Origin: Clostridia bacterium
GTDB lineage: Bacteria; Bacillota; Clostridia; Christensenellales; Borkfalkiaceae
Reading direction: 5' to 3'
NCBI GenBank assembly: GCA_017621735.1
Contig: JAGASM010000036.1
Span: forward strand, 1 to 64,000
Length of the DNA: 64,000 bases
Numbering within the stretch: position 1 is the stretch's first letter; each line of letters begins with the position of its first letter. A program made the translations under genes and the position numbers. The notes beneath the pieces are model-generated. The model was not told the DNA's origin, made no database searches, and worked only from the letters and a program-made list of their open reading frames with translations. Positions 14,561-23,034 of the stretch are shown here, in pieces.

Positions 14561-16376
14561 CTGTCAAGTGGAACAAACTCTTTTGCTTGTCGGAAATCCA
14601 AATGCGGGGAAAAGCACCCTATTTAACGGGTTGACGGGCGGGCATGCGCACGTTGGAAACTGGCACGGCGTAACGGTGGGGACGTTGGAGGGAAGGACGA
14701 GCGCGCAAACGGAAAAACGGTACGCCCTCCGCGCGCGCGTGGTAGATCTTCCCGGGATCTATTCGTATCAGTCCCTCAGTATGGAAGAAGGGGTTACGCG
14801 GGATTACCTTTTAAAACATCCGACGGACAGCGTTCTATTTGTTGTCGAGTGTGCAACGCTTCCGCGTGTTTTCCCTTTGTTGAGAGAGGTCGCAAACGGA
14901 AAACGCCGCGTCATTCTTGTTTTGACAAAATACCGCGCCTTTTGCAAAGCAGGGGGAAAAGTGGACGCGGAGAGTCTTTCCAAACTGCTTAAAATTCCCG
15001 TTATCATTCTGTTTTCAACGGGAAAAAGGGGAATGAACGAACTGAAATCGCGCCTTTCTTCCCTCTTGAAGTTGCCGCCTGCGCAAGTGAACACTTGTGC
15101 AATCGAGGAAGCGTACCGCCCGATGCGGGAGGGGTTTTCCCGCCTCGAAAGCGCGTTGTGTTCGCCATGGGTGGGGATTCCCGTCTTTGTCGCCATTCTC
15201 CTTGCGACCTTTTATTTGACCTTTTCGCCAAATGCGCTCGGATATTATTTGAAAGAGGCAATTCAAAATTTATTTTCCCAAACGCTGTTCGGGTACGCGC
15301 AAACGATTTGTTCTCCCGTTCTTTCGTCGCTTATCAACGCGCTTTTGACGGGGGTGGGGAGCGTGCTTGGATTTCTTCCGCAAATTCTTCTTTTGTTTTT
15401 CGCGCTAATCCTTTTAGAAGAAAGCGGGCTTTTATCACGGCTTGCACTTTTAACGGACGGTGCTTTTGCCGCCGTCGGCTTAAACGGACGTGCGGTCTTT
15501 TCCCTTTTGATGGGGTTCGGGTGTACTGCGGCAGCCATTGCTACGACGCGCGGATTAAACGAGAAAGAATTGCAGCGAAGGGCGATTTTGTGCCTTCCGT
15601 ACATACCTTGCAGCGCAAAACTTCCCGTATTTTTAACGGTAACGGCATCTTTGTTTTCTAACCCGTTTTACGGCGCGGTGTTGCTATACGTGCTCGGAGT
15701 CGGCATTTCCGTTTGCGTGGCATCGTTGATGAAAGGGGAAACAAACGCGCCGCTTATCATGGAACTTGCCCCGCTCAAAATTCCTTCTCCTGTTTTTGTC
15801 ATCAAATCCTTGCTCTTTCAAGCCAAACAGTTTATAATAAAGACGGCGACAGTCATACTCGCTTTCTTTTTACTGTCGTGGCTTTTGTCGTCGTTTACTT
15901 TTTCTTTCCGCTTTTGCGGAGTGGAAGAGAGTATGCTCGCCTCCATTTGCGGGTGGCTCGAATTTTTATTTGCACCGATGGGGTGCGCCGATTGGAAAAT
16001 TGCTTACGCCGCCTTTTCCGGACTGATTGCAAAGGAGAACGTCGCGGGAATTCTTTGCGCCTATTGCGGAGGATTTCCCTATTCCCCGCAAAGCGCGTTT
16101 GCGTTTTCCTGTTTTATTCTCACTTGTTCGCCGTGCATTTCGGCAATCTCCGCAACTGCGCGCGAAGTAGGAATTCCCCGTGCGTTCGCATATGCTGCGA
16201 TACAGACCGCCACGGCGTTCGTCTTTTCGTATCTCGTGTACGGACTGTTGACGGGCGGATATCTTACCGCAATCTTGTTTGCGGGATTCGGCGGAATTGC
16301 CCTTTTCATGAGGAAGATTTATGTTAAAAAAGTACGTGGTCGCACAAGCGGCTTCCCTCAAAAACTTCACCGATAA
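14544..16376 (+). CDS. feoB: FeoB, ferrous iron transporter with altered G4 motif
   Basis: Fe(II) permease with an N-terminal G domain. Start taken as GTG 14544, 6 nt after GCGGAGGAA. 610 residues, at the short end of the family. G1 GNPNAGKST, G2 Thr in GVTVG and G3 DLPG are present, but where family members have NxxD the G4 reads LTKYR, so both guanine-specifying residues are missing. The membrane part has the two gate regions, with the FeoB Cys in GFGCTAAAIATTR and PCSAKLPV and a second half around SGLIAKENVAGIL. Overlaps feoA and the next gene, so one operon. Confidence 0.9.
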   Translation: MSRRNNCQVEQTLLLVGNPNAGKSTLFNGLTGGHAHVGNWHGVTVGTLEGRTSAQTEKRYALRARVVDLPGIYSYQSLSMEEGVTRDYLLKHPTDSVLFVVECATLPRVFPLLREVANGKRRVILVLTKYRAFCKAGGKVDAESLSKLLKIPVIILFSTGKRGMNELKSRLSSLLKLPPAQVNTCAIEEAYRPMREGFSRLESALCSPWVGIPVFVAILLATFYLTFSPNALGYYLKEAIQNLFSQTLFGYAQTICSPVLSSLINALLTGVGSVLGFLPQILLLFFALILLEESGLLSRLALLTDGAFAAVGLNGRAVFSLLMGFGCTAAAIATTRGLNEKELQRRAILCLPYIPCSAKLPVFLTVTASLFSNPFYGAVLLYVLGVGISVCVASLMKGETNAPLIMELAPLKIPSPVFVIKSLLFQAKQFIIKTATVILAFFLLSWLLSSFTFSFRFCGVEESMLASICGWLEFLFAPMGCADWKIAYAAFSGLIAKENVAGILCAYCGGFPYSPQSAFAFSCFILTCSPCISAISATAREVGIPRAFAYAAIQTATAFVFSYLVYGLLTGGYLTAILFAGFGGIALFMRKIYVKKVRGRTSGFPQKLHR

Positions 16377-17133
16377 CGCATGTGCGCAGGCGTCGTTTTG
16401 CTTTCGAACGCTACTAAAAAACAAGGAGATACGCGTAAACGGGCAAAAAGTTTCAAAGGACGTCCTCTTAAAAAAGGGGGACGAGGTTTGCTATTATTTA
16501 ACGGAAGCGCAACTTTTGCGCAAAGCGTTTCAAACTGTTTACGAGGACGAAAACGTGCTCGTTGTCGACAAGGAGAGCGGGGTAAATTCGGAAGCGGTCT
16601 TTTCCGCATTGCAAGAACGGGGGGAATGCTATTTCATTCACCGTCTTGACAGAAATACGGCGGGGCTTATGATTTTTGCCTGTTCCCCGAAAGCGGAGGA
16701 GGAATTGCTTTCCGCGTTCCGCACCCGCAAAGTGGAAAAAATTTATCACGCAACGGTCGTGGGGAAAATGCCGTCCCGTCACGAAATTTTAACAGCGTAT
16801 CTAAAAAAGAACGAAAAAACGGCAACGGTGCACGTTTCCTCTTCGCCCGTTGGAGAAAAGATCATCACCGAGTACGAAGTGCTGTCGGAGGGGGAGGACG
16901 TTTCACTCTTGCGCGTTACGCTCCATACGGGAAAGACGCATCAAATTCGGGCGCACCTCGCCTTTTACGGTCATCCCGTCGTTGGGGATAATAAATACGG
17001 CGACGAATCGTTCAACCGCGCGCGTCATGCAACGCGGCAAAAGTTGGTAGCCAAAACGTTGCGATTGAAAGCGGACGGGGTGCTGTCCTATTTGAGCGAA
17101 CGGGCGTTTTGCTCCTCGCACGAGGCGGAGTGA
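16321..17133 (+). CDS. RluA/RluD-type pseudouridine synthase with S4 domain
   Basis: 270 residues. An S4-like RNA-binding segment in front (FRTLLKNKEIRVNGQKVSKD) precedes the catalytic motif FIHRLDRNTAGLMIFA and the closing LHTGKTHQIRAHLAFYGHP. AGGAAGATTT lies before ATG 16321, inside the 3' end of feoB, an overlap of 56 nt. It is a second member of the family beside the one at 10843, with the extra S4 domain suggesting a rRNA target. Exact site unknown. Confidence 0.87.
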   Translation: MLKKYVVAQAASLKNFTDNACAQASFCFRTLLKNKEIRVNGQKVSKDVLLKKGDEVCYYLTEAQLLRKAFQTVYEDENVLVVDKESGVNSEAVFSALQERGECYFIHRLDRNTAGLMIFACSPKAEEELLSAFRTRKVEKIYHATVVGKMPSRHEILTAYLKKNEKTATVHVSSSPVGEKIITEYEVLSEGEDVSLLRVTLHTGKTHQIRAHLAFYGHPVVGDNKYGDESFNRARHATRQKLVAKTLRLKADGVLSYLSERAFCSSHEAE

Positions 17134-17192
17134 GCGCGCGGAAGCCGCGGGCGGAACGCCTTGTTGCAAACTAAAAATATTTCAGGAAATGC

Positions 17193-17221
17193 TTGACGGC
17201 ATTTTCTTTTTATGATAATAT
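17193..17221 (+). promoter_or_regulatory. Promoter of the metal-resistance operon
   Basis: TTGACG (17193-17198), 17 bp, TAATAT (17216-17221). The -10 box is overlapped by the inverted-repeat operator. Confidence 0.6.
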
Positions 17222-17242
17222 ATGAACAAGTATTCATATATT
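17217..17242. promoter_or_regulatory. ArsR/SmtB-type operator
   Basis: Perfect 10-bp arms AATATATGAA (17217-17226) and TTCATATATT (17233-17242) around CAAGTA. The ATATGAA-N6-TTCATAT form is that of SmtB/CzrA operators. Binding over the -10 box would block transcription until metal releases the repressor. Confidence 0.8.
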
Positions 17243-17260
17243 GATATACGGAGGTGTCAT

Positions 17261-17626
17261 ATGTCAGAATGCCAAAGGGAAAAGGAGCATGCGTGCGCAT
17301 TAGAGCGTGCCATTGCGTGTATGCCGACGGAAGAGGGAATTGAGGCGATGAGCGGGGCGTTTAAGGCAATGTCCGAGCCGAGTCGCTTAAAAATATTACT
17401 TGCGCTGACGCAAGGGGAACTGTGCGTATATCATCTTGTTCAGGCGGTTGGGGGAACGCAAAGCGCCGTCAGTCATCAACTGCGTATTTTAAGAGAGGGG
17501 AAGATCATTCGTGCAAGAAGAGATGGACAAAACGTCGTTTATTCGCTTGCGGACGGGCACGTCGCACAGTTGCTTCAAACGGCATACGAACACCTCTCGT
17601 GTAAGGGAGGGGAAGAAGATGCGTAA
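17261..17626 (+). CDS. ArsR/SmtB-family metal-sensing repressor
   Basis: 121 residues from ATG 17261, after GGAGGTG. Winged-helix core FKAMSEPSRLKILLAL, ELCVYHLV, and recognition helix TQSAVSHQLRIL. Possible metal ligands: Cys4, Cys12 and Cys20 in the N-terminus, Cys55 in the ELCV position used by CadC, and an alpha-5 pattern D98-x-H100-x10-H111-x2-Cys114 like the Zn site of CzrA. So Zn(II), Cd(II) or Pb(II) sensing is likely. Overlaps the ATPase gene by 8 nt, and a matching operator lies just upstream. Confidence 0.9.
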   Translation: MSECQREKEHACALERAIACMPTEEGIEAMSGAFKAMSEPSRLKILLALTQGELCVYHLVQAVGGTQSAVSHQLRILREGKIIRARRDGQNVVYSLADGHVAQLLQTAYEHLSCKGGEEDA

Positions 17627-19667
17627 AGTCGTTCAAATTCGCAATCTCGATTGCGCAAATTGCGCGAGAGAACTTTCGGAAGAACTTTTGGAAGTGGACG
17701 GAATTGAGGAAGCGAATGCCGATTTCATCCATCAAAAGGTAACGCTTGCCTATTCGACGCAAGAGGCGTTCGAGCGTGCGGTTGACCTGATATCTCACTT
17801 TGAAAAGGTGGAAATTATCGACGGAAACGCGCCCGTAAAAAAGGATCGAAAATGGAAAGAACTTTGTTCGGTACTTGTGAGCCTTGCGTTGTTTGTTCCC
17901 GCGCTCGTTTTGTGGATCGTTGGAGAAAACGAGTGGATTTCTTTCGCGCTGTTTTTGAGTTCGGCGGTGGCGGCAGGGTGGCAAGTGGTATATTCCGCCG
18001 TAAAAAATATATTCCGCGCGTTCAAAAGTAAGCGGTTGAGCGCGCTTTTAGACGAAAATTTACTCATGCTCATTGCGAGCGTGGGGGCGTTTGTCATCGG
18101 TCAAAGTATGGAAGGCGCGGCGGTCCTTCTCCTTTATCAAGTGGGCGAATATTTGCAATCGCTTGCCGTAGGGTCTTCCCGCAATGCCATTCAGACGCTC
18201 GCAGCCCTCAAAAGCGGGAGCGCTATTTTGCTGAACGGCAAAACGCAAACGGAAGTTGCACCGGAAGAACTTTGCGTTGGCGATACGGTGCTTCTTCGGA
18301 AAGGGGACAAAGTTGCCGCCGATTGCCGTGTTTTAGAGGGAAGTACGCACGTGGACACAAAATCTTTGACGGGTGAGTCCGACTTGCGTGAGGTCGGAGT
18401 CGGAGCGGAGTTGCTTTCCGGATACGTCGTTTGCGGAAATGCGGTAAAGGCGGAAGTGTTGCGAAAAAGCGATGAAAGCGCCGTCGCTAAAATTTTGGAG
18501 ATGGTGGAGAATGCGACGCAAAACAAGGCGAAACCGGAAAAATTTATCACCCGTTTTGCGCGTTATTATACGCCGATCGTCGTTCTTTTGGCGCTTGCCG
18601 TTGCCATCGTTCCCCCTTTGTTCGACGGATACAATTTTGCCCGTTGGGTGCGCTCTGCGCTCAATTTTCTCGTTATTTCCTGTCCGTGCGCGTTGATGAT
18701 TTCCGTCCCTCTTACCTATTTTTCGGGAGTCGGTGCGCTCGCGCGTGCGGGCGTTTTGTGCAAGGGCGCCGTTTATTTAGACGTTCTTTGTTCTACCCGC
18801 GTTGCGGCGTTTGACAAGACGGGAACGCTGACGGAGGGGAAATTTACCGTATCTTCCGTCAAGGGGGAGGAAAGGGCGCTTTTGCTCGCGGCGGCGGTAG
18901 AGCGCGCGTCCTCGCACCCGCTTGCACAGGCGTTTGCTTCCGTCGAAACGCCCTATCGCGCGGAATGCGTACAAGAAATTGCGGGACGCGGTCTTTCCGC
19001 TGTAATCGACGGCAAAAAAGTCCTCGTCGGAAGTGCAAAGTTTTTGCAAGAGAACGGGATTGTGCGAACGGAAGAAGAGGGGATTTGCGTTGCGGAAGAG
19101 GGGGTGTTCGTCGGCAGCGTCGTCGTTTGCGATCGGATAAAAGATGGCGCGGGGCAAGCCATCGAAAGCCTTAAACGCGCGGGGATCGCAAAGACGGTCG
19201 TCCTTACGGGCGACGGAAAGCGCCATGCCGAAGAAGCGCTTGAAGGAATCCCCGTCGACGAGATTTACGCCGATTTGTTGCCTGCACAAAAACTCGAATG
19301 CGCGAAACGGTTAAAAGAGGAGGGCGGGCTCCTCTATGCGGGGGACGGAATCAACGATACGCCCGTCATGGCGGAGAGCGACGTTTCTTTTGCCATGGGT
19401 GGACTTGGAAGCGACGCCGCGATTGAAACGGGCGATTTCGTGCTTATAACCGATTCGCTCGATTGTATTCCCAAAACCGTGCGCGTGGCAAAGAAAACGC
19501 GAAAAATCGTATTTGAAAATATCGTGTTTTCCATTGCGGTAAAAATAGCGTTAATGGGAATTTCTCTTTTTGGAATCGTTCCGCTTTGGCTTGCCGTATT
19601 CGGCGACGTCGGCGTGATGCTCCTTGCCGTTTTGAATTCGATGCGGATGCGCAGGAAAATCAAATAA
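17619..19667 (+). CDS. P1B-type ATPase exporting Zn/Cd/Pb (CadA/ZntA family)
   Basis: 682 residues from ATG 17619 (GGGAGGGG upstream); the frame is open further upstream but that part lies in the repressor gene. N-terminal heavy-metal domain with Cys12 and Cys15 (NLDCANCARE), transmembrane metal site SCPCALMISVPL, phosphorylation motif DKTGTLTEGKF and hinge GDGINDTPVMAESD. The CPC motif together with the SmtB-type repressor points to Zn(II)/Cd(II) efflux rather than copper. Uses ATP to pump metal out of the cytoplasm. Confidence 0.92.
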   Translation: MRKVVQIRNLDCANCARELSEELLEVDGIEEANADFIHQKVTLAYSTQEAFERAVDLISHFEKVEIIDGNAPVKKDRKWKELCSVLVSLALFVPALVLWIVGENEWISFALFLSSAVAAGWQVVYSAVKNIFRAFKSKRLSALLDENLLMLIASVGAFVIGQSMEGAAVLLLYQVGEYLQSLAVGSSRNAIQTLAALKSGSAILLNGKTQTEVAPEELCVGDTVLLRKGDKVAADCRVLEGSTHVDTKSLTGESDLREVGVGAELLSGYVVCGNAVKAEVLRKSDESAVAKILEMVENATQNKAKPEKFITRFARYYTPIVVLLALAVAIVPPLFDGYNFARWVRSALNFLVISCPCALMISVPLTYFSGVGALARAGVLCKGAVYLDVLCSTRVAAFDKTGTLTEGKFTVSSVKGEERALLLAAAVERASSHPLAQAFASVETPYRAECVQEIAGRGLSAVIDGKKVLVGSAKFLQENGIVRTEEEGICVAEEGVFVGSVVVCDRIKDGAGQAIESLKRAGIAKTVVLTGDGKRHAEEALEGIPVDEIYADLLPAQKLECAKRLKEEGGLLYAGDGINDTPVMAESDVSFAMGGLGSDAAIETGDFVLITDSLDCIPKTVRVAKKTRKIVFENIVFSIAVKIALMGISLFGIVPLWLAVFGDVGVMLLAVLNSMRMRRKIK

Positions 19668-19671
19668 GCGG

Positions 19672-19700
19672 TTGCGGGAAAACCGTAGGTGTGGTATAAT
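19672..19700 (+). promoter_or_regulatory. Promoter of ade, predicting a leaderless mRNA
   Basis: TTGCGG (19672-19677), 17 bp, TATAAT (19695-19700), then six bases and ATG 19707. No Shine-Dalgarno sequence. Confidence 0.65.
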
Positions 19701-19706
19701 AACAGT

Positions 19707-21431
19707 ATGAAACGAATGATTGATTGCGCAATGAAGCGCACGCCGTGCGACCTTGTATTCCGCGGCGGAAAAATATTTAACGTATATACGGGTGAGTTGG
19801 AAGAAAAGGAACTCGCGGTGGCAAACGGAAAAATCGTTGCAATCGGCGAGGGATATGAAGGGGAAACCGTCGATTGTAAGGGGAAAGTCCTTCTTCCGGG
19901 ATTTATCGACGCGCATTTACACGTCGAGAGTACGTTGCTCTCTCCCGAGGCGTTTTCTTCCCTTGCAAGCGCGCACGGAACGACGGGCATCGTTGCCGAT
20001 CCGCACGAAATTACCAACGTTTGCGGAATCGAGGGGGCGGAATACGTGGCGGAAGCGTTTTCCCGTTTGCGCTATCGGGAGGTGGCGCCGATCGACGTCT
20101 ATTTGCAACTTCCCTCTTGCGTTCCCGCAACTCCGTTTGAAACGAGCGGAGCGAAGATTGACGGAAAAGAAACGGCAAAGGAAATTGCAAAACCGCTTTT
20201 TCACGGGTTGGGCGAGATGATGAACTTCCCTGCGGTCATGGCGGGGGAAGAGGACTGCCTCACCAAACTGATTGCGGCTAAAGAGGCGGGAAAAACCGTG
20301 GACGGGCACGCGCCCGCGCTTTCTAACGAAGGTCTTTGCGCATATCTTTGCGCGGGAATTGTAACCGATCACGAGGCGCTTGACGCAAAGGAATGCGCGG
20401 AGAAGGTTGCGCGCGGAATGTACTGTCAACTGCGCAACGGCTCTTCGGCAAAAAATTTAGAGGAAAACGCAAAGGCGATGACGGAGTTCAATTTCAGTCG
20501 TTTTCTCCTTTGTTCGGACGACAAAAACGCGGACGATCTATACAATCACGGACATATAGACGACGCGCTCCGCCGCCTCGTCGCTTGCGGAATTCCCGCA
20601 AAATGGGCGATTTGCACCGCGACGCGCAACGTGTCGGAGTGTTACGGTTTGAGGGCGAAGGGAGCGCTTTCCCCCGGGTTTGACGCGGACATTGCCGTTG
20701 TGGACGACGTGCAGTCCTTTTGCGTGCGCGCCGTGTACAAGAACGGCGTGAAGGTAGCCCAAGACGGGCATGCGCTTTTTGACAGTTCCAAGCGGTATCT
20801 TCCCCAAAGCGTACAAAATACCGTACACGTAAAAGAGGTTGCGGAAGACGATTTTCGCATTGCGCTCAAAGGGAATCTTGTTCGTGCGATGAAGGTGCTT
20901 CCGCACAGTTTGGTGACGGAAAGCGTTACGGCTACGGTCAACCGCAAAGACGGGGACGTCCGTTTAGAGGGGACGGATCTTTGCAAGCTTGCCGTCGTCG
21001 AACGGCATTTCGCAAGCGGAAATATCGGTCTTTGCCTCGTACAAGGGTATGGCTTAAAGGGTGGAGCAATCGGAATTACCGTCGCGCACGACAGCCACAA
21101 TCTCGTCGTACTTGGAGATAACAACGCGGACATGGTGCGCGTCGTTTCCCTCTTAAAAGAGGCAGGCGGGGGCATGGCGCTCGTTTGCGGAGAAAAAGAG
21201 GAGGTGTTCCCTCTCGATATTGCCGGCTTGATGAGTTCCGCAAGCGTGGAGGAAGTGCGCTTGCATACCGCACGGATAACGAAAGAGGCGTACCGTATGG
21301 GCGTAAAAGATTATTACGAGCCGTTTATGACGCTCGCCTTTTTGGCGCTTCCCGTTATTCCGCACTTAAAATTGACCGATCGGGGGTTGTTTGACGTAGA
21401 CGCTTTTGCGTTTACCTCGTTGGAAATATGA
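19707..21431 (+). CDS. ade: Adenine deaminase
   Basis: Converts adenine to hypoxanthine and ammonia. 574 residues, the usual length. Amidohydrolase metal motif PGFIDAHLHVESTLLSP, then the family signature DPHEITNVCG, GHAPALSNEGLCAYLCAG, and SDDKNADDLYNHGHID. First gene of a tightly overlapping operon (ade-GNAT-rdgB-phosphoesterase), each joined by 4-nt overlaps. The start at 19707 follows the -10 box by only six bases; ATG 19731 is an alternative. Confidence 0.92.
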   Translation: MKRMIDCAMKRTPCDLVFRGGKIFNVYTGELEEKELAVANGKIVAIGEGYEGETVDCKGKVLLPGFIDAHLHVESTLLSPEAFSSLASAHGTTGIVADPHEITNVCGIEGAEYVAEAFSRLRYREVAPIDVYLQLPSCVPATPFETSGAKIDGKETAKEIAKPLFHGLGEMMNFPAVMAGEEDCLTKLIAAKEAGKTVDGHAPALSNEGLCAYLCAGIVTDHEALDAKECAEKVARGMYCQLRNGSSAKNLEENAKAMTEFNFSRFLLCSDDKNADDLYNHGHIDDALRRLVACGIPAKWAICTATRNVSECYGLRAKGALSPGFDADIAVVDDVQSFCVRAVYKNGVKVAQDGHALFDSSKRYLPQSVQNTVHVKEVAEDDFRIALKGNLVRAMKVLPHSLVTESVTATVNRKDGDVRLEGTDLCKLAVVERHFASGNIGLCLVQGYGLKGGAIGITVAHDSHNLVVLGDNNADMVRVVSLLKEAGGGMALVCGEKEEVFPLDIAGLMSSASVEEVRLHTARITKEAYRMGVKDYYEPFMTLAFLALPVIPHLKLTDRGLFDVDAFAFTSLEI

Positions 21432-21937
21432 AACTCATTCAAGCAAAAAAAGAACATGTGATACAAATTTTGGAGATTCTCACAGACGCGAGCGCGTTTT
21501 TGCGCGAACAGGGCATCGATCAATGGCAAGGTGTGGGCGCGCCTACGGAAGAGGAGGTGCGTCGCAGCGTTGCGGACGGAACGCAATATGCATTGACGGA
21601 TGCGGGGAAAATCGTCGCCGTATGCACCGTCGTTTCCGATGAGCCTGCATATTTGCAAATTGACGGCCGTTGGTTAAGTTTGGGGAATTATCTTGCCGTG
21701 CACAGAGTTGCGGTGGAACGCTCGTCGCGCGGGCGTGGGCTTACGAAAGTGCTTTATCAAGAAATTGAAGGTTTGGCGCGTTCACGTGGGATCAAGTTTC
21801 TTCGCGTGGATACGCATCGGGAAAATAAAATTATGCAACGCGCGTTTTTATCGTGTGGGTTTACCGCTTGCGGAGTGGTGCAATACCGTGCGGACGGGTC
21901 GATGGAACGCCTTTCATACGAAAAGGAGATCAAGTGA
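21428..21937 (+). CDS. GNAT family N-acetyltransferase
   Basis: 169 residues. Acetyl-CoA binding motif A is seen as RVAVERSSRGRGLTKVLYQE (Q/RxxGxG type), followed by FLRVDTHRENKIMQRAFLSC and GFTACGVV. The start overlaps the ade stop (ATGA). The acyl acceptor is unknown; operon context with nucleobase enzymes gives no clear hint. Confidence 0.88.
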   Translation: MKLIQAKKEHVIQILEILTDASAFLREQGIDQWQGVGAPTEEEVRRSVADGTQYALTDAGKIVAVCTVVSDEPAYLQIDGRWLSLGNYLAVHRVAVERSSRGRGLTKVLYQEIEGLARSRGIKFLRVDTHRENKIMQRAFLSCGFTACGVVQYRADGSMERLSYEKEIK

Positions 21938-22497
21938 AAAAGGTCGTTGCTGCTACGGGGAACAAACACAAATTAGAAGAATTTCGCGCCATTTTATCGG
22001 GTTGGGAAGTGGTGTCGGCGGCGGATGCCGGATTTTTTGACGACGTGGAAGAAACGGGAAAAACGTTTGCTGAAAACGCCGTAATCAAAGCGCGTGCGGT
22101 GTGCCGCGCGACGGGATTTCCCGCACTTGCGGACGATAGCGGACTGTGCGTCGAGGCGCTCGGAGGGGAGCCCGGAATTTACAGCGCTCGCTATTCGGGC
22201 GGCGATGACGCGCAAAACAGGGCGCTGCTTTTGAAAAATTTGCAAGGGAAAGAAAACCGTTCCGCCTACTTTGCAAGTGCGATCGCGCTTGCCTTTCCCG
22301 ACGGAACGCTTTTGGAGGCAGAGGGGAAGACGCACGGAGAAATTCTTTTTTCCGAATGCGGGAACAACGGGTTCGGATACGACAGTTTGTTTTACAGCGT
22401 CGATTTGAAAAAATCGTTCGGAGAAGCGACGGAAGAGGAGAAAAATTCCGTTTCTCACCGCGGTCGTGCCCTTCGTGCGTTGGAGAAACTGCTTTGA
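21934..22497 (+). CDS. rdgB: XTP/dITP diphosphatase (RdgB/HAM1)
   Basis: House-cleaning pyrophosphatase removing inosine and xanthosine triphosphates from the nucleotide pool. 187 residues from GTG 21934, overlapping the previous stop, with AAGGAGA upstream. Motifs: ATGNKHKLEEF at the start, TFAENAVIKARA, ADDSGLCVEALGG-PGIYSARY and GYDSLFY, with SHRGRAL near the end. Sits after adenine deaminase, which makes hypoxanthine, a source of such non-canonical nucleotides. Confidence 0.94.
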   Translation: MKKVVAATGNKHKLEEFRAILSGWEVVSAADAGFFDDVEETGKTFAENAVIKARAVCRATGFPALADDSGLCVEALGGEPGIYSARYSGGDDAQNRALLLKNLQGKENRSAYFASAIALAFPDGTLLEAEGKTHGEILFSECGNNGFGYDSLFYSVDLKKSFGEATEEEKNSVSHRGRALRALEKLL

Positions 22498-22964
22498 AAA
22501 CGCTCATCGTACTTTCCGATACGCACGGTCGCCGCGGGGCAATCGACAAGGTGGCGCCTCTATTTGCAGAAAACGATTTGCTCGTTCACCTCGGCGACGG
22601 CTCGGCGGACTTTCGTCCGATTTTTTCCGCCTATCCCGAAAAGACGTACGTTTGCCGCGGAAATTGCGATTTTTCTTACGGATTAGACGAGGTCGTTTTG
22701 GAGGAAGAGGGGGTGCGGATCCTTTGTTGCCACGGGCACCGATACGGGGTGAAATCAGGACGGGATCGCTTGGCGTACCGCGCAAAGGAACTCGGTTGCG
22801 ATTTGGCGCTTTACGGGCATACGCACGTCGCCCGATACGAAGAGATCGGCGGCGTCGTTTGTATCAATCCCGGCTCGGCTGGGTCGTATTCGGATGCAAG
22901 TTATTGCTATTTGGTGTTGCACCGCGGGAAAATCACTCACACGTTCGTTCCCATTCAAAAATAA
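22494..22964 (+). CDS. Metallophosphoesterase, YfcE/MJ0936 type
   Basis: 156 residues from TTG 22494, overlapping the rdgB stop. Metal-ligand motifs LSDTHG, HLGDGSADF, RGNCDF, CCHGHRYG and YGHTHVA are complete. Family members hydrolyse phosphodiesters in vitro and are frequently encoded next to rdgB in Firmicutes, as here. Last gene of the ade operon, followed by a terminator. Confidence 0.92.
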   Translation: MKTLIVLSDTHGRRGAIDKVAPLFAENDLLVHLGDGSADFRPIFSAYPEKTYVCRGNCDFSYGLDEVVLEEEGVRILCCHGHRYGVKSGRDRLAYRAKELGCDLALYGHTHVARYEEIGGVVCINPGSAGSYSDASYCYLVLHRGKITHTFVPIQK

Positions 22965-22975
22965 AAGAAAAAACC

Positions 22976-23000
22976 CGCCCGCCACTTTAAGTGGCGGGCG
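22976..23000 (-). terminator. Terminator of the EamA gene
   Basis: CGCCCGCCACTT / AAGTGGCGGGCG perfect arms, followed on the minus strand by GGGTTTTTTC. Confidence 0.75.
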
Positions 23001-23004
23001 AAAA

Positions 23005-23034
23005 AAAGGACTGACGTAGGTCAGTCCTTTTTTG
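23005..23034 (+). terminator. Bidirectional terminator between ade operon and EamA gene
   Basis: AAAGGACTGAC (23005-23015) / GTCAGTCCTTT (23020-23030) followed by TTTT on the plus strand and by seven Ts on the minus strand. It includes the EamA stop codon. Confidence 0.8.
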
